NCBI GenBank assembly: GCA_025765615.1 | Contig: JAIVFJ010000004.1 | Location: 310,001-374,000, forward strand | Reading direction: 5' to 3' | From: Zopfochytrium polystomum | Lineage: Eukaryota; Chytridiomycota; Chytridiomycetes; Chytridiales; Chytridiaceae | Length of the DNA stretch: 64,000 nt | In this document: one piece after another, positions 52,028-61,962 of the stretch | Layout of the letters: each line of letters starts with the position of its first letter | Position numbering within the stretch: position 1 is the stretch's first letter | Translations under genes and position numbers: made by a program | Notes under the pieces: model-generated | Told to the model about the DNA's origin: nothing | The model's input: only the letters and a program-made list of their open reading frames with translations | The model's database searches: none

Positions 52028-52552
52028 GGTTTCGTGTTTTCTTTGTCATTATACTTTGGGCGATGAGGGGGGGGGGGGTGGGGGAGGTTCCCTTTCGACG
52101 GCAAGTTCTTCTTCTTGTATATTTTCCCAGAAACAAGTTTTTGCCAACCACAAGCGAATGTGAATGGGCCGCTGCCGCCATTTTGGCCGTGAAGGAATCC
52201 ACAACGCTCGTTCTCATCATTCTCAGGCACCCATGGTCAAACACACACTTCTTTTTTTTTTCTTTTCTTTTTTTTTTAATGGTGATTTTATTTGACGCAA
52301 GCCAAACAAACCCAACGCGTTGACCATTTCGAGAAGGCCAAGAGGCGTTCTTGGCCGCCGCCGCCGACTTTCGAGAGTCGGGGTAAGCGACATTCGCAAG
52401 GGCAGAGGAAAGAACAGGAAAGACAAAAAATCCACCATCACTGTTCATGCTAGAACTCCAATGACTAGCCTCGTTTCCCGTGTCAGCTGCAGACTGCAGA
52501 GTACTGCTGCGTGCACTTGATGCCACGATCTCCCATGGATATGTGAGCTGGT
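52028..52552. other. EPG5 3' flank; possible orphan 3' end on the minus strand
   Basis: Contains a G-run at 52,068-52,085 and a T-rich tract at 52,248-52,279. On the minus strand AAATAAAATC lies just before the A-rich tract. A short frame (LANVAYPDSRKSAAAAKN) precedes that, which could be the end of a lost minus-strand gene. Not strong enough to call a gene. Confidence 0.4.
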
Positions 52553-53480
52553 ATGATGCGCGTATCAGATGCTCTTGTGCTGGTGCTGATCACTGTTGGG
52601 ATTGCATTCTGCTGTTGCTGTCTCGGGACTTCTCACTGTTCGCATCACAACATGAACAAACTGATCGCCAAGCTAAGTAAGTGGCCAATGGTTGTTGATT
52701 TTGAAAACAGCACACTCGATGACCTGAGTATGGAGAATCTACTGATCGACACACGCGTTCTGCATAATGTGCTAGAGCAAAGGACACCAATTGTAGATCA
52801 GAGGATGTATGCGGCATGGAAATTGATCCCCAAGTTGCATCACAGGCTCAGTCCAGGTGACATATTCGTGACTATGGTCTCATCCGTAGCATATAGCTTC
52901 AATCCAGACACATTCACTTGGCCTGCAGCTACTGATGATAACTACTGTTATGAATCACCCTCTGGAAACCTCTGGAACCTTCTAGAACATTCCTTCATGG
53001 AACCTTGTGGAACCTTCTAGAACCTTCTTTGCTTTCCTGACTTGTCTTGTTGTCATTGGTATCATTGGTATCATTGTATTACTAATTGCTCTTTCTGGAA
53101 CTTTCTTTGAGACTTGACAAGGAAGACTCTCAAAAGGTATAAAAGGGGGATGGGGGACCTGTCCCATCCCTCAAGTGAATTATTGTTTCCAATACAATCA
53201 TCACTCCTCTCAGTTCCTTGTCTGCCTTGCCCTGTCCTGCCCTGTTCCTGACAACTACACTGGACTGTGGGAGATCGTGAAAAAAGTCATACTTAGCATT
53301 CAACCATCAGATGAGTATTTCAAGTACACGCTAGCAGGCAGGGACAAGGACGGATACCTAATGTCACAGGGCATAGTGATCCGTGCTCCTGTTGTCACTG
53401 CACCCACTCTGTTCCAGTATTTCCCCACAATGGCATCATACATAGAGACTGTGCCTCTGCTATACTCTGCACACTTTAAT
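52553..53480 (+). pseudogene. Unknown membrane-anchored ORF split by a solo LTR
   Basis: Opens MMRVSDALVLVLITVGIAFC with an N-terminal hydrophobic segment. It continues through LSKWPMVVDFENSTLDD, MYAAWKLIPKLHHRLSPGD and TWPAATDDNY at 52,945. An inserted 308-bp LTR (52,946-53,253) interrupts it. Beyond the duplicated ACTAC the frame resumes as TGLWEIVKKVILSIQPSDEY ... APTLFQYFPTMASYIETVP up to 53,480, where family B LTR sequence begins. Frame is kept on both sides of the LTR, so the ORF was intact when the LTR landed. No domain recognised. It could be a host gene or the coding part of a mobile element. Confidence 0.6.
52946..53253 (+). mobile_element. Solo LTR family A inside an ORF
   Basis: 308-bp LTR, nearly identical to those at 10,547 and 14,044, flanked by perfect ACTAC duplicates (52,941-52,945 and 53,254-53,258). 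Confidence 0.93.
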
Positions 53481-53739
53481 TTGCTGGGCAAGCGTGACCG
53501 GCAGGGTAAAAACCTCTCCTATTTTATTTGCTTGAGCAGGGGAGGAGGAAAACTGTTAACACCAGGTTTCCATTCCACTTCATACTCAGAGTATTTGTCA
53601 ACAGTGCAAGCCAGCACCCATGTCTGGATTGGCTGTGGCTTGCTCTCCTGTGGGCATTGTGAGAACGATAACTGACAGTCACAATAGGTATGGGTCTGTC
53701 TTGTGCCTCTTGCTGCTAACCAGTCAGTTCTTCCTAACA
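53481..53739 (+). mobile_element. LTR family B, 5'-truncated, copy 3
   Basis: Matches 15,188-15,447 from TTGCTTGGCAAGCGTGACC to CCTAACA. The first about 50 bases of the LTR are missing and the split ORF adjoins directly. Confidence 0.75.
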
Positions 53740-55060
53740 CCTCCCCTGCATGATGGCCATGGGTGTAGCCCTCCTCTGCCATGAATGACATTGTCGAAAC
53801 TCCCAGCCGCCTTCATTACCACCAGCCGCTGAGCTGAATGGAGGTAGCAGTTCGCCGTGACGAACCTCTCGATGAAGTTGACTTGGACCACTCGACAAGC
53901 CCGCTTCCTGCGCTTCCTCCCTCGCCACTGCGCGGGCCAGCTTTCACAGTACCCAACACCCCAGCAGCTCATCGCTCCACACTTCGAAAAAATTCGGTCC
54001 CAAGTCCACAAGTCGACCAAACGTAGTCCGGTTATCTCAAAAGAATCAGAGCCCCTCTCTAAGCGGCGTCGAAACTGACCCGATCAACGACGGCCGCAGC
54101 ATAATGCCGTCTACGACTTCATCGTCGTCCTGTCGGGAAAAAACGATGGAGGTGGAGCATATCACACAAGTGGTCCAGCAACTGAAGCGCTATTTGGAGG
54201 ATGAGCATCTGGGCGGAAAATGGACTTTGGTCCAGGCTGAGAAGACGGTGAAAGAACGACTATTAGCAGCATTCGAGCGGCGATGGGAAGAAGCGACGAA
54301 CCGTTGGGATTCCCATTTGCGCTCCACGTTGAATTGCAGTGAGCGACCGCGAGTTCATTCTTCGAGCCTTGGAACTTGCGACAAAAGCCTTCGACCTTGC
54401 CACACAAGGTTGGGACCGTGCCTCAGGGAAGATGCAGAGATGGATGGAGGCTGCTATGGAACTAGACCGGCGGAGAACAGCTTTTACCGAGATTGATTCC
54501 GACATTATTCGCCGGCAGCAACAGAAGCGGGAAGAACTGCAAGGCGAGCGCTTTCTCTGTTTGTACACGACTGCGACACTTTCCTCACAAAGATTACTAG
54601 CGGACCAAATAGCAGTCGCAGACCCTTACGGTGCTCTTCGTAAGTCTCTTCGCGCAAAGTCCTTCGTCGAGAAGGGCACGTTTCGACGGTATCCGGCACG
54701 AGTGGAGAGGACTCAGTAACCGCGCCCATTGTTGCGAAGAAATTGGCGCACCTTCGACAGCAGCAGCACAGACACAGCACCATCATGTGTTGTTTCGAAT
54801 GCAATCTTGCTTTCGAAACAACATCACTATTTCGACAACCTGAAGTTCACCATACTGGCCAAGGAGGACAGAAGCGGGTCGCTGGTTTACGAAATAAAGA
54901 AGTCCTGGAAGTCGGCTGGCGCTCCAGAACACCTATGCGACGGCATCGACCTTCGGGGGGAACGAGGCGGACCGCCCGGCGAAAAAGTTTCTCGACTTTC
55001 ACAACCAGCTCTTCGCGGAGCAGGAGGAAATTAGGGGAGCCGCTTGGCCGCGTGAATTGA
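53740..55060 (+). pseudogene. Frame-broken coding remnants, unidentified
   Basis: Several plus-strand pieces look coding but lie in different frames. They are MTNLSMKLTWTTRQARFLRF (from 53,857), MEVEHITQVVQQLKRYLEDE with KTVKERLLAAFERRWEEATN (about 54,150-54,310), REFILRALELATKAFDLATQ with DRRRTAFTEIDSDIIRRQQQ (54,345-54,560), and HYFDNLKFTILAKEDRSGSL (about 54,830-54,890). Helical, charged character suggests one former gene. No domain recognised and no consistent introns. Confidence 0.4.
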
Positions 55061-56372
55061 GCTTGACAAGCTGGACGATCTCACGGCGATAAACTGACAA
55101 GACAGGTGGCGAGCAACTTGGACCGAGTGCACTCGTGGACGTCCGACCTGGCTGACTTCATGCGGCTGTGTCACGGGCAAACGGGCCGGTCACTTTCACA
55201 TTCGCGACTGCAGTAGTTAAATATAAATTGCGTATACCTCGTTTGCTTCAACGTCCACATCATTGGAAGAAGAGTTTTCTCCAAATGTTGGAACCAGGCC
55301 TTGTTCAATGCTCCTTCTTGTGTGACTTGACTTTTAAGATGATAGCGAGTCCAGTTGGCTGCGAGTGGAAAGTCTCCTTCACTAAGTAGCTATGCGTTTG
55401 CCATAATATTACCCACGGTGTCGAATAAACTTTTTAAGATTCCCCATGTGGACCATATGGGAAACAAACTGCTCGGGCGACACTACTCTGTGTTTTTGAC
55501 GGCATAGTTCCGCACCTTCAAAACAGTGACTCTCGGTTGCTACGGATGCTCGCAGCTACCATTCTACGGCTTGTGCCGCTGCTGTTTCATCAATCGTTTA
55601 TTTGAAAAGAAGCTGTTCAATCTAGTTCGCTTGGCCAGACTGCAATTCACTTTTGCGAGGAGCTTGCAGGATGTTTCCGGAATGTCCAATGCTGAAACAG
55701 CGGTGTACTCTGAATAGTTCTAAACGAAAGGAGTGCATCTAATCCGAACTGCGGCGGATTCCTGTTGAGCAGGCTTCGTACGCCAAACAGTCAATTCTCC
55801 CTTGTTCGTGCGGCACGTAGCCGCACGCCATGCGAACCTGCGGGTCGACGGACGCACCACGGTTGCGGTTACGACGACGAAGTTGCCATCGAGCCGAGTG
55901 CCAGTTGTCGTGGGCCCCTTCTTTCGTTTTTCGCTTTGATTCCTTTCCCGCTTTTGCGAATAATTTTTTTTGGTATGCGGAGGCCCATGCTTTTTGGATC
56001 GTTGCAGTGGGCTTCTTTTTCATATCTCTGTCTCTCTTCACCCACTTCTCTGTTCTACTCGATCCTCCTTTACTAGATTCTCTTCTCGGCCCTCACTCTT
56101 CATATCTATTGCTTTTAGTTCTCACTCAGTCCTGTCAGATACAGCCACCGAAATTTGAATATCAAAGGGGCTACTACCCATTCCTTTGCCACGACTTGCT
56201 CTGTGCATTTGGCTCAGGATTCCCAGTTGACAATCTTGCACTATCGAGCTTACCCATGAATATATTTGTGGTGACCCTCACCAAGGGAAAGAAAAAAAAA
56301 AAAAGAAAAGAGAAAATGGAGGAAGGAAATTTAAAATACACCAACATTAAACCGCAAAATGCCACAGGCTCT
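55061..56372. other. No gene recognised
   Basis: Short frames only. A minus-strand frame at 55,739-56,041 is basic and low-complexity with no domain. A short A-rich tract at about 56,287-56,305 lies just downstream of the NOP53 stop on its strand. Confidence 0.45.
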
Positions 56373-58312
56373 TCACTTGTCCCATGGGTGCTCCCGATCA
56401 AACCGTCTGTAGTCGTAGCGCTCAGTCGGTGTACGCTTGTACTTCCGGACAAACCTGTGTTGCGGGGGTAAACGATAGGAACGGTAAGAGGCCCGTTGAA
56501 GCAAACCGGGAGCACAAGATAGGAAATGAAATGTGAAACCCACTTTGCTCGTTTCCGGGTTTCGATGAGTGTTCGTTCCTGCAGACTGACGAAGCGATCT
56601 CTGAAGAGGTTTCCTTCAGGCTTGCGAGACAAGGTAATTGACAGAACAAATTTAGCACAAAGTTATGCCAAGCAAAGGCAGCAGTAAAGTCACCTCCAGA
56701 GAACGAAGAGAGCCACCCAGTTCATATTCCGGTTTGACCTCGAGTGGCAGCGGCTTAAATCTAGATTTAGACACATCGTAAGATGTGGCGCTCTCGTTAA
56801 AGAAAGCAGAGCAAAAGGAGGTGATTCAAACCTTTCGGGCCCAAGCGAACGCTTTTCAGCAGGAATGTCTTTTGGTGACAGCTTCCTCTTTGCGAGCTCA
56901 GCTCTCGCTGCTTCGTCCTCCCGTTCTTTTCGTTCCACTTCCTTCGTAATTTCTCCAATTCTGATTCGAAAGAGAATTACGACGGCCGAGAGATGCAACT
57001 GTTGGGTGGAAAATAACTTACTTGTTAATTTGCTTGAGAAGATTTTTCTTCTCCCTTGCAGCCGCAAGCTCCCGTTCCTTGCAAAAGTAAAAAAGTGAGA
57101 TGAATGAAAGGGCAATCACTCCACCGACCTTTTGTGCTATCGCAGCCTCTTTGTTGCGCTGAGTCTTCGTTTTCTTTTGGTTCGTAACGGGCTTCTTCAA
57201 TGGTAGGTCGTCGCTGGGTTCGGCCGGTTCGTCCTCTTCTTCCTCATTGTCAGAGAAAAAGTAATCCTCGTCCTCCTACAGGGTTACAGGGTGAAGTTAG
57301 TCCACCATCCTCCACGACGCCACTTGTTCAAATTCACCACTCACAAGCTCATCCAGTTCCTTGGGGTATGCCAATTTTCTCTTGATCTTCTTCGCCTCCT
57401 TCTTTGTTTTAGCGTGCTGCTCCACCACCTTTTGCAGAATCTTTTGATGATCCTCAAACGACGGGTTGTACGAGGCGCCGCCGAGTGCCGGCTTCACGTT
57501 CGGGACAGCCGGCCGCTCGTCGGGCAGCTTGGGCCGTTTCACCGTTTTCGGCCGCACGGGGTCCAGATAGTCGCCTTCACCGCCCGCCGCAACCGCCTCG
57601 TCCGCCCACGGGTCGACCAGCGCCCGCTTTTTGCCGCGCGCCAATGCGTCCTCGGTCTCCTCGGTCCGCGGCTTTTTCTTCGTTACGGCGGCGGCTGCGG
57701 GCTTCTTTGCGAGTAGCGCCTTCTTCTTCTCGGCGAGCTTCTCGATCTGCTGCAGCGTGGTCTTTGACGCAAACCTGGGGCGGCCGCTGTACGGGGCCAC
57801 GCCGACTTTGACGGCGCTCGACTTTTTCTTCTGGTGGATCGCGGGGACGGCGGACTGGGGCTCCAGGATTTGGTCGATGCGGAGGCGGCGGAATTTGACC
57901 GACTCGCGGACTTTTTGGCGTTCGGGGGAATGGGGGCTTGAGGTTAGAAAACGAGCGAATTCTTCGACTGTGCTTACAGACCTTGCTTATCGCCGGAGCG
58001 ATCCACCTGGAAGAGTGATTCATTCGGAAGATCGTCCAGCTTTCCTCTGAATAATGTTGTGAGAAGTCGTCGTTTTAGCGACGATTCGGCATGGCGGTAT
58101 GACGGCACGAGGCCGACCACAGCCACTCACATGAGCCGCTTCGTCCTCGCGAAGGCGAACAAGCGCATCTTCCACGTCGGCGATGTCCACGTTCTTGACC
58201 CATGCGCGCTTGCCCTTGCGGCTACCCTTTGTCCTCTTTCTCTTCTCAGGCGGCGCCGCCGGAGCGGGCCCGTTTGCGCTGGATGGTGGTGACGGTCTCG
58301 TTGGACATGATT
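56373..58312 (-). CDS. NOP53: 60S ribosome biogenesis factor NOP53 (PICT1/GLTSCR2 homologue)
   Basis: Nucleolar protein that joins pre-60S particles and recruits the Mtr4-exosome for 5.8S/ITS2 processing. Minus-strand exons in order: KGSRKGKRAWVKNVDIADVEDAL, LPNESLFQVD (resembles the arch-interacting motif used to bind Mtr4), RQKVRESVKFRRLRIDQIL, APYSGRPRFASKTT, DPWADE, ALGGASYNPSFEDHQKILQK, acidic FFSDNEEEEDE, KPVTNQKKTKTQRNKEAA, ERELAAAREKKNLLKQINK, EGNLFRDRFVSLQERTLIE, and the last exon RKYKRTPTERYDYRRFDREH with stop at 56,373-56,375. All match the family order. The start is unsettled: the ATG at about 58,311 is one frame off the conserved SRKGKRAW exon. A small indel or missed 5' intron is likely. 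Confidence 0.9.
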
Positions 58313-58439
58313 GTCGAGATGATATCAAAAACGTCAAAGTGAAAGAAAGAAAGAAAGAAATGACGAAAAATGAAAGAAAGACAGAGGACTCGACCTCCCG
58401 TGACAAGTTACTTCCATAGACGACAATCCGGCAAAGTGC

Positions 58440-59161
58440 TGGTTTTCTGGCCCTCAATGTCCAGGACGCGTCGTGCCAAACAGTGCTGGAGGCCACGACC
58501 GCCACAACAACAGCGGAGCAACAGGGAAAGAAGCCGCTGCTGCGACGGCAACTCGACCCCTCCCCGCACCTGTTGCAAAGCCAGTCTCGGACGATCAGCT
58601 GAGAGCACTGTTCCTAATCTACGGCCAGATCGCCATTCCGGCCCTTCACATGGCCGAGACTCCTCGCGCCATCTGGCAGATCGTCGCTCAACCCGCTCGC
58701 CATGCGACGTCGAGACGTGATGATCGGACATATTCGCACCCCGACAGTGCCGCGCCCGCTCTCGCTGGGTTCCACACACTGTACAAGGTGTTGTAGACAA
58801 AGTAGTTGGAATTGTGGACCAACTTCGACCTCATACTGCTGCACTGCTGCACTTGCATCCCGACTCTTCCCACCTTTTAGTGTGCATGCAGGTCAAAGAT
58901 TCGAGGTATGACAATCCGCTGACGGTCATACTCGAAGTTCTCTTTTGCTCCTGTTCGGAGGCCGCTGCAAAGACTGTCTGCCGACACCTGGTTTGTTCAA
59001 ACACACTAATCGGGCTTGGCTTCAACATCTAACGCACTCGCGGGTACCAGCTCGCTTGTATGCTTAGGGCATCCTTTGCTGCATCGGGGTCGTTGCCACC
59101 AATCGAGCGCCAAACCATGGACACTGCCGACTTTGCGGCTCTAGTAGCGCGTGGGCTCTGA
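58440..59161 (+). CDS. Uncharacterised small protein gene
   Basis: Not recognised. The first exon reads through VSDDQLRALFLIYGQIAIPA and HMAETPRAIWQIVAQPARHA to FHTLYK near 58,788. After a frame change it continues VVGIVDQLRPHTAALLHLHP, HLLVCMQVKDSRYDNPLTVI and CSEAAAKTVCRHL. A well-formed intron (donor about 58,990 to acceptor about 59,050) then joins in phase to LACMLRASFAASGSLPPIER and ends DTADFAALVARGL, stop 59,159-59,161. No ATG is evident in the first-exon frame, so the start is unknown. Mostly helical, no membrane segment. It is divergent from NOP53 and tandem with CBF5. Confidence 0.5.
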
Positions 59162-59506
59162 CGAAGTAAATGCAAGCGAAACGCGTTGCGAGGCTGCGAT
59201 TCAGGGATGCCTAGACGCGCTGGGGGCGGCTACTCTTGCCAGGAGGTGGTAAGCGCCTTCGCTGGTTCGCAGGACCGGTCAATTGCGCGGGACGGCTTTT
59301 GTGAAGGGGAAAAGTGACACTTCGACCAAGTCACGCTGCATGTATGGATGGACAAGGCAAAGAAAGAAGAGAGAGAGGAAAGAGACGATCGTCCCGGCCT
59401 TTTCTTTTCTTTTTCCGTTTTGGCCCCTCTACCTCGCCGTAAATCTGTAACCCATAAGGAAGCACTGCCCAAGCCTTAGCCTCAGTAGCTACAGCTTCCT
59501 TTCAAA

Positions 59507-61438
59507 ATGGCGTCTTCAGCGAAGAAGGGCAAAAAGGCTGAAACCGCAGCCGATGCCTCGGACCTTTTCATTAAGCCAACATCGGTAACCCCGCAGCTCG
59601 ACACCTCATCCTGGCCCCTCCTTCTCAAGAACTACGACAGTGAGCATTCACCAGGCTCGGGAGCGCGAACTCATAAAACGCTAACGAATCGTCCTTATTG
59701 CAGAATTGAACGTCCGTACTGGGCACTACACGCCCATCCCAAGTGGCTCATCTCCTCTTAAGCGCGACCTCGACAACTACGTCCGGTAAATAGCTTTGTC
59801 CTTTCTTCTCAGTGTGTTGCTCTCGGTTTCTCCAGACTGATCCATGGGACCTCACAGGTATGGTGTTATCAACCTTGACAAGCCGTCGAACCCGTCTTCC
59901 CACGAAGTCGTTGCATGGATCAGACGCATTCTTCGAGTCGAAAAAACCGGTCACTCTGGAACCCTTGACCCAAAAGTCACGGGATGCCTGATTGTGTGCG
60001 TGGATCGCGCGACCCGTCTTGTAAAATCTCAGCAGGGAGCAGGAAAGGAGTATGTCGCAGTGCTCCGCCTCCACGATGCGATCGACTCGGAGAAGAAGAT
60101 GGCCAAGGTGGGGAGAGAGCGTTGGCAGAGGTTTTTGAAGTCGCTGTCGCACTAAAATCACTTCACTTCCCTCCCCCCTCCTCCCCCCAGGCGCTTGAAA
60201 CACTCACCGGCGCGCTCTTCCAACGACCCCCGCTCATCTCGGCCGTCAAGCGCCAGCTGCGCATCCGCACGATCCACGAAACGAAGCTGTACGAGTTTGA
60301 CAACGACAGGCACCTCGGCGTCTTCTGGGTCTCGTGCGAGGCAGGAACTTACATCCGTACGCTTTGCGTCCACCTGGGATTGCTGCTCGGCGTCGGCGGT
60401 CACATGCAGGAGCTGAGGCGTGTGCGCTCCGGTATCATTGGCGAAGACGACGACATGGTGACCATGCACGACGTTCTTGACGCGCAGTGGCTCTACGACA
60501 ACACGAAGGATGGTGCGTTAGTTCAACCTTGTTTACCCTTCGTTCTCGAACATCGTTGGGTGGAAGTAACTGACGGGGGTTTGGTTCTTGCCTTTTACTT
60601 TATTGCCCGCAGAATCCTACCTCCGCCGCGTCATTCGCCCGCTGGAAGCTCTTCTTGTCACCTACAAACGCGTCGTCGTAAAGGACTCGGCCGTCAACGC
60701 CATCTGCTACGGCGCAAAGCTCATGATTCCCGGCCTACTGCGCTTCGAGTCCGGCATCGACCTGAACGAAGAGGTCGTCATCATGACGACCAAGGGCGAG
60801 GCCATCGCGCTCGGCATCGCGCTCATGTCGACGGCCGAAATGGCAACCTGCGATCACGGCGTAGTCGCAAAGATCAAGCGCGTCATAATGGAGCGGGACA
60901 CTTACCCTCGGCGGTGGGGTCTGGGCCCCAAGGCGCTGCAGAAGAAGAAGCTGGTGAAGGAGGGGAAGCTGGAGAAGTACGGCCAAGTGAACGAAAAGAC
61001 CCCGGCCGACTGGAAGAGCGATTATGTGGACTACGCAACGTGAGTTCCCCGTCGGAAAATTATGCAAAGCGCGGGTGTATTTGTGAGTTGACCTTTTAAA
61101 TTATTATCTTCCAGAGGTATGAACGTTGCGGGCCACCCGAATGAAAAGACGGGCACGGCGAGCGAGAAGCCAAAGAAGCCGCTCGTTGAGGAGGTCACCA
61201 ACGGCGAAGCATCCAAGGAGAAGAAGAAGGTTGGTGGAGGAACCGTATTGCGCAAGTGCAACCATTTTAACTCTTTATATTCTATTACGAACAGCGGAAG
61301 ACCGAGGACGGCGATGCCGATGGGCAAGAGAAACCCAAGAAGAAGAAGAAGTCGGAGGAGTCACCAGCAGCAGAGCCTGCAGCGGTTGCTGAGGCTGAGC
61401 CAAAGAAGAAGAAGAAGAAGAGCAAGGATGCCGAGTGA
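59507..61438 (+). CDS. CBF5: H/ACA RNP pseudouridine synthase (dyskerin/Cbf5)
   Basis: Catalytic subunit of H/ACA ribonucleoproteins, converting uridines in rRNA to pseudouridine in the nucleolus. It starts at 59,507. Early exons (59,507-59,639; 59,704-59,785; 59,859 on) join in phase to give [20 protein letters not shown] and [20 protein letters not shown]. The TruB catalytic motif [12 protein letters not shown] carries the active-site Asp. Then come [20 protein letters not shown] and [20 protein letters not shown]. The PUA domain contains [20 protein letters not shown] and [19 protein letters not shown]. After [20 protein letters not shown] the C-terminus is the usual Lys-rich KKKKK/KE tail, ending at 61,436-61,438. 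Six short introns are in phase. Complete. Confidence 0.95.
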
Positions 61439-61962
61439 TGTTGTTTTCATTCGATGAAGCTTATGCGATGGGTTCTTAGATGAGGTGTGATGGTATTATG
61501 GTCGCGGTTTTCGCTTGTCGTCCGTTGCATTTCATGGTAGGGGTGTTGGCGAGTGTGGGAACGTGTTGCGTGGTGCGTGACCAACCAGTGACACCGGCCT
61601 TTTCTCGTCACTGATGGGCCTCCCGCTTCGTTCTTTATCCCCTTCTCTTTCGTAGTTTTCTCACCTTTCCAACGTTGAGCAGCCGCTGTCCCACCATTTA
61701 TGCGGACAGGCGAGCTCTGGGCAAGTTCTCAGTTTTCCCGTTGATTTGGAGCTCCCACTGACTTCCCTTTTCTTTCTCTCCCGGCTTGTTCTTCTCACGC
61801 TTCTGGTTTTCGGTGTTCTATTTGATCTGTTATGTTTCCTTGTTTTTCGGCTCCCCAACGGGGCGGCTGTTAATCGAAGCTCGTTTCCGCACGCACTGCA
61901 TTAAGCAAAGAGTTGATGCCCGTTTTCCTCACTTTTATGTATTTTAATGTTCCCCCCCCGAA
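61439..61962. other. Intergenic region between convergent CBF5 and RPC5
   Basis: Both genes end here. T-rich stretches and no supported ORF. It likely holds the two 3' untranslated regions. Confidence 0.55.
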
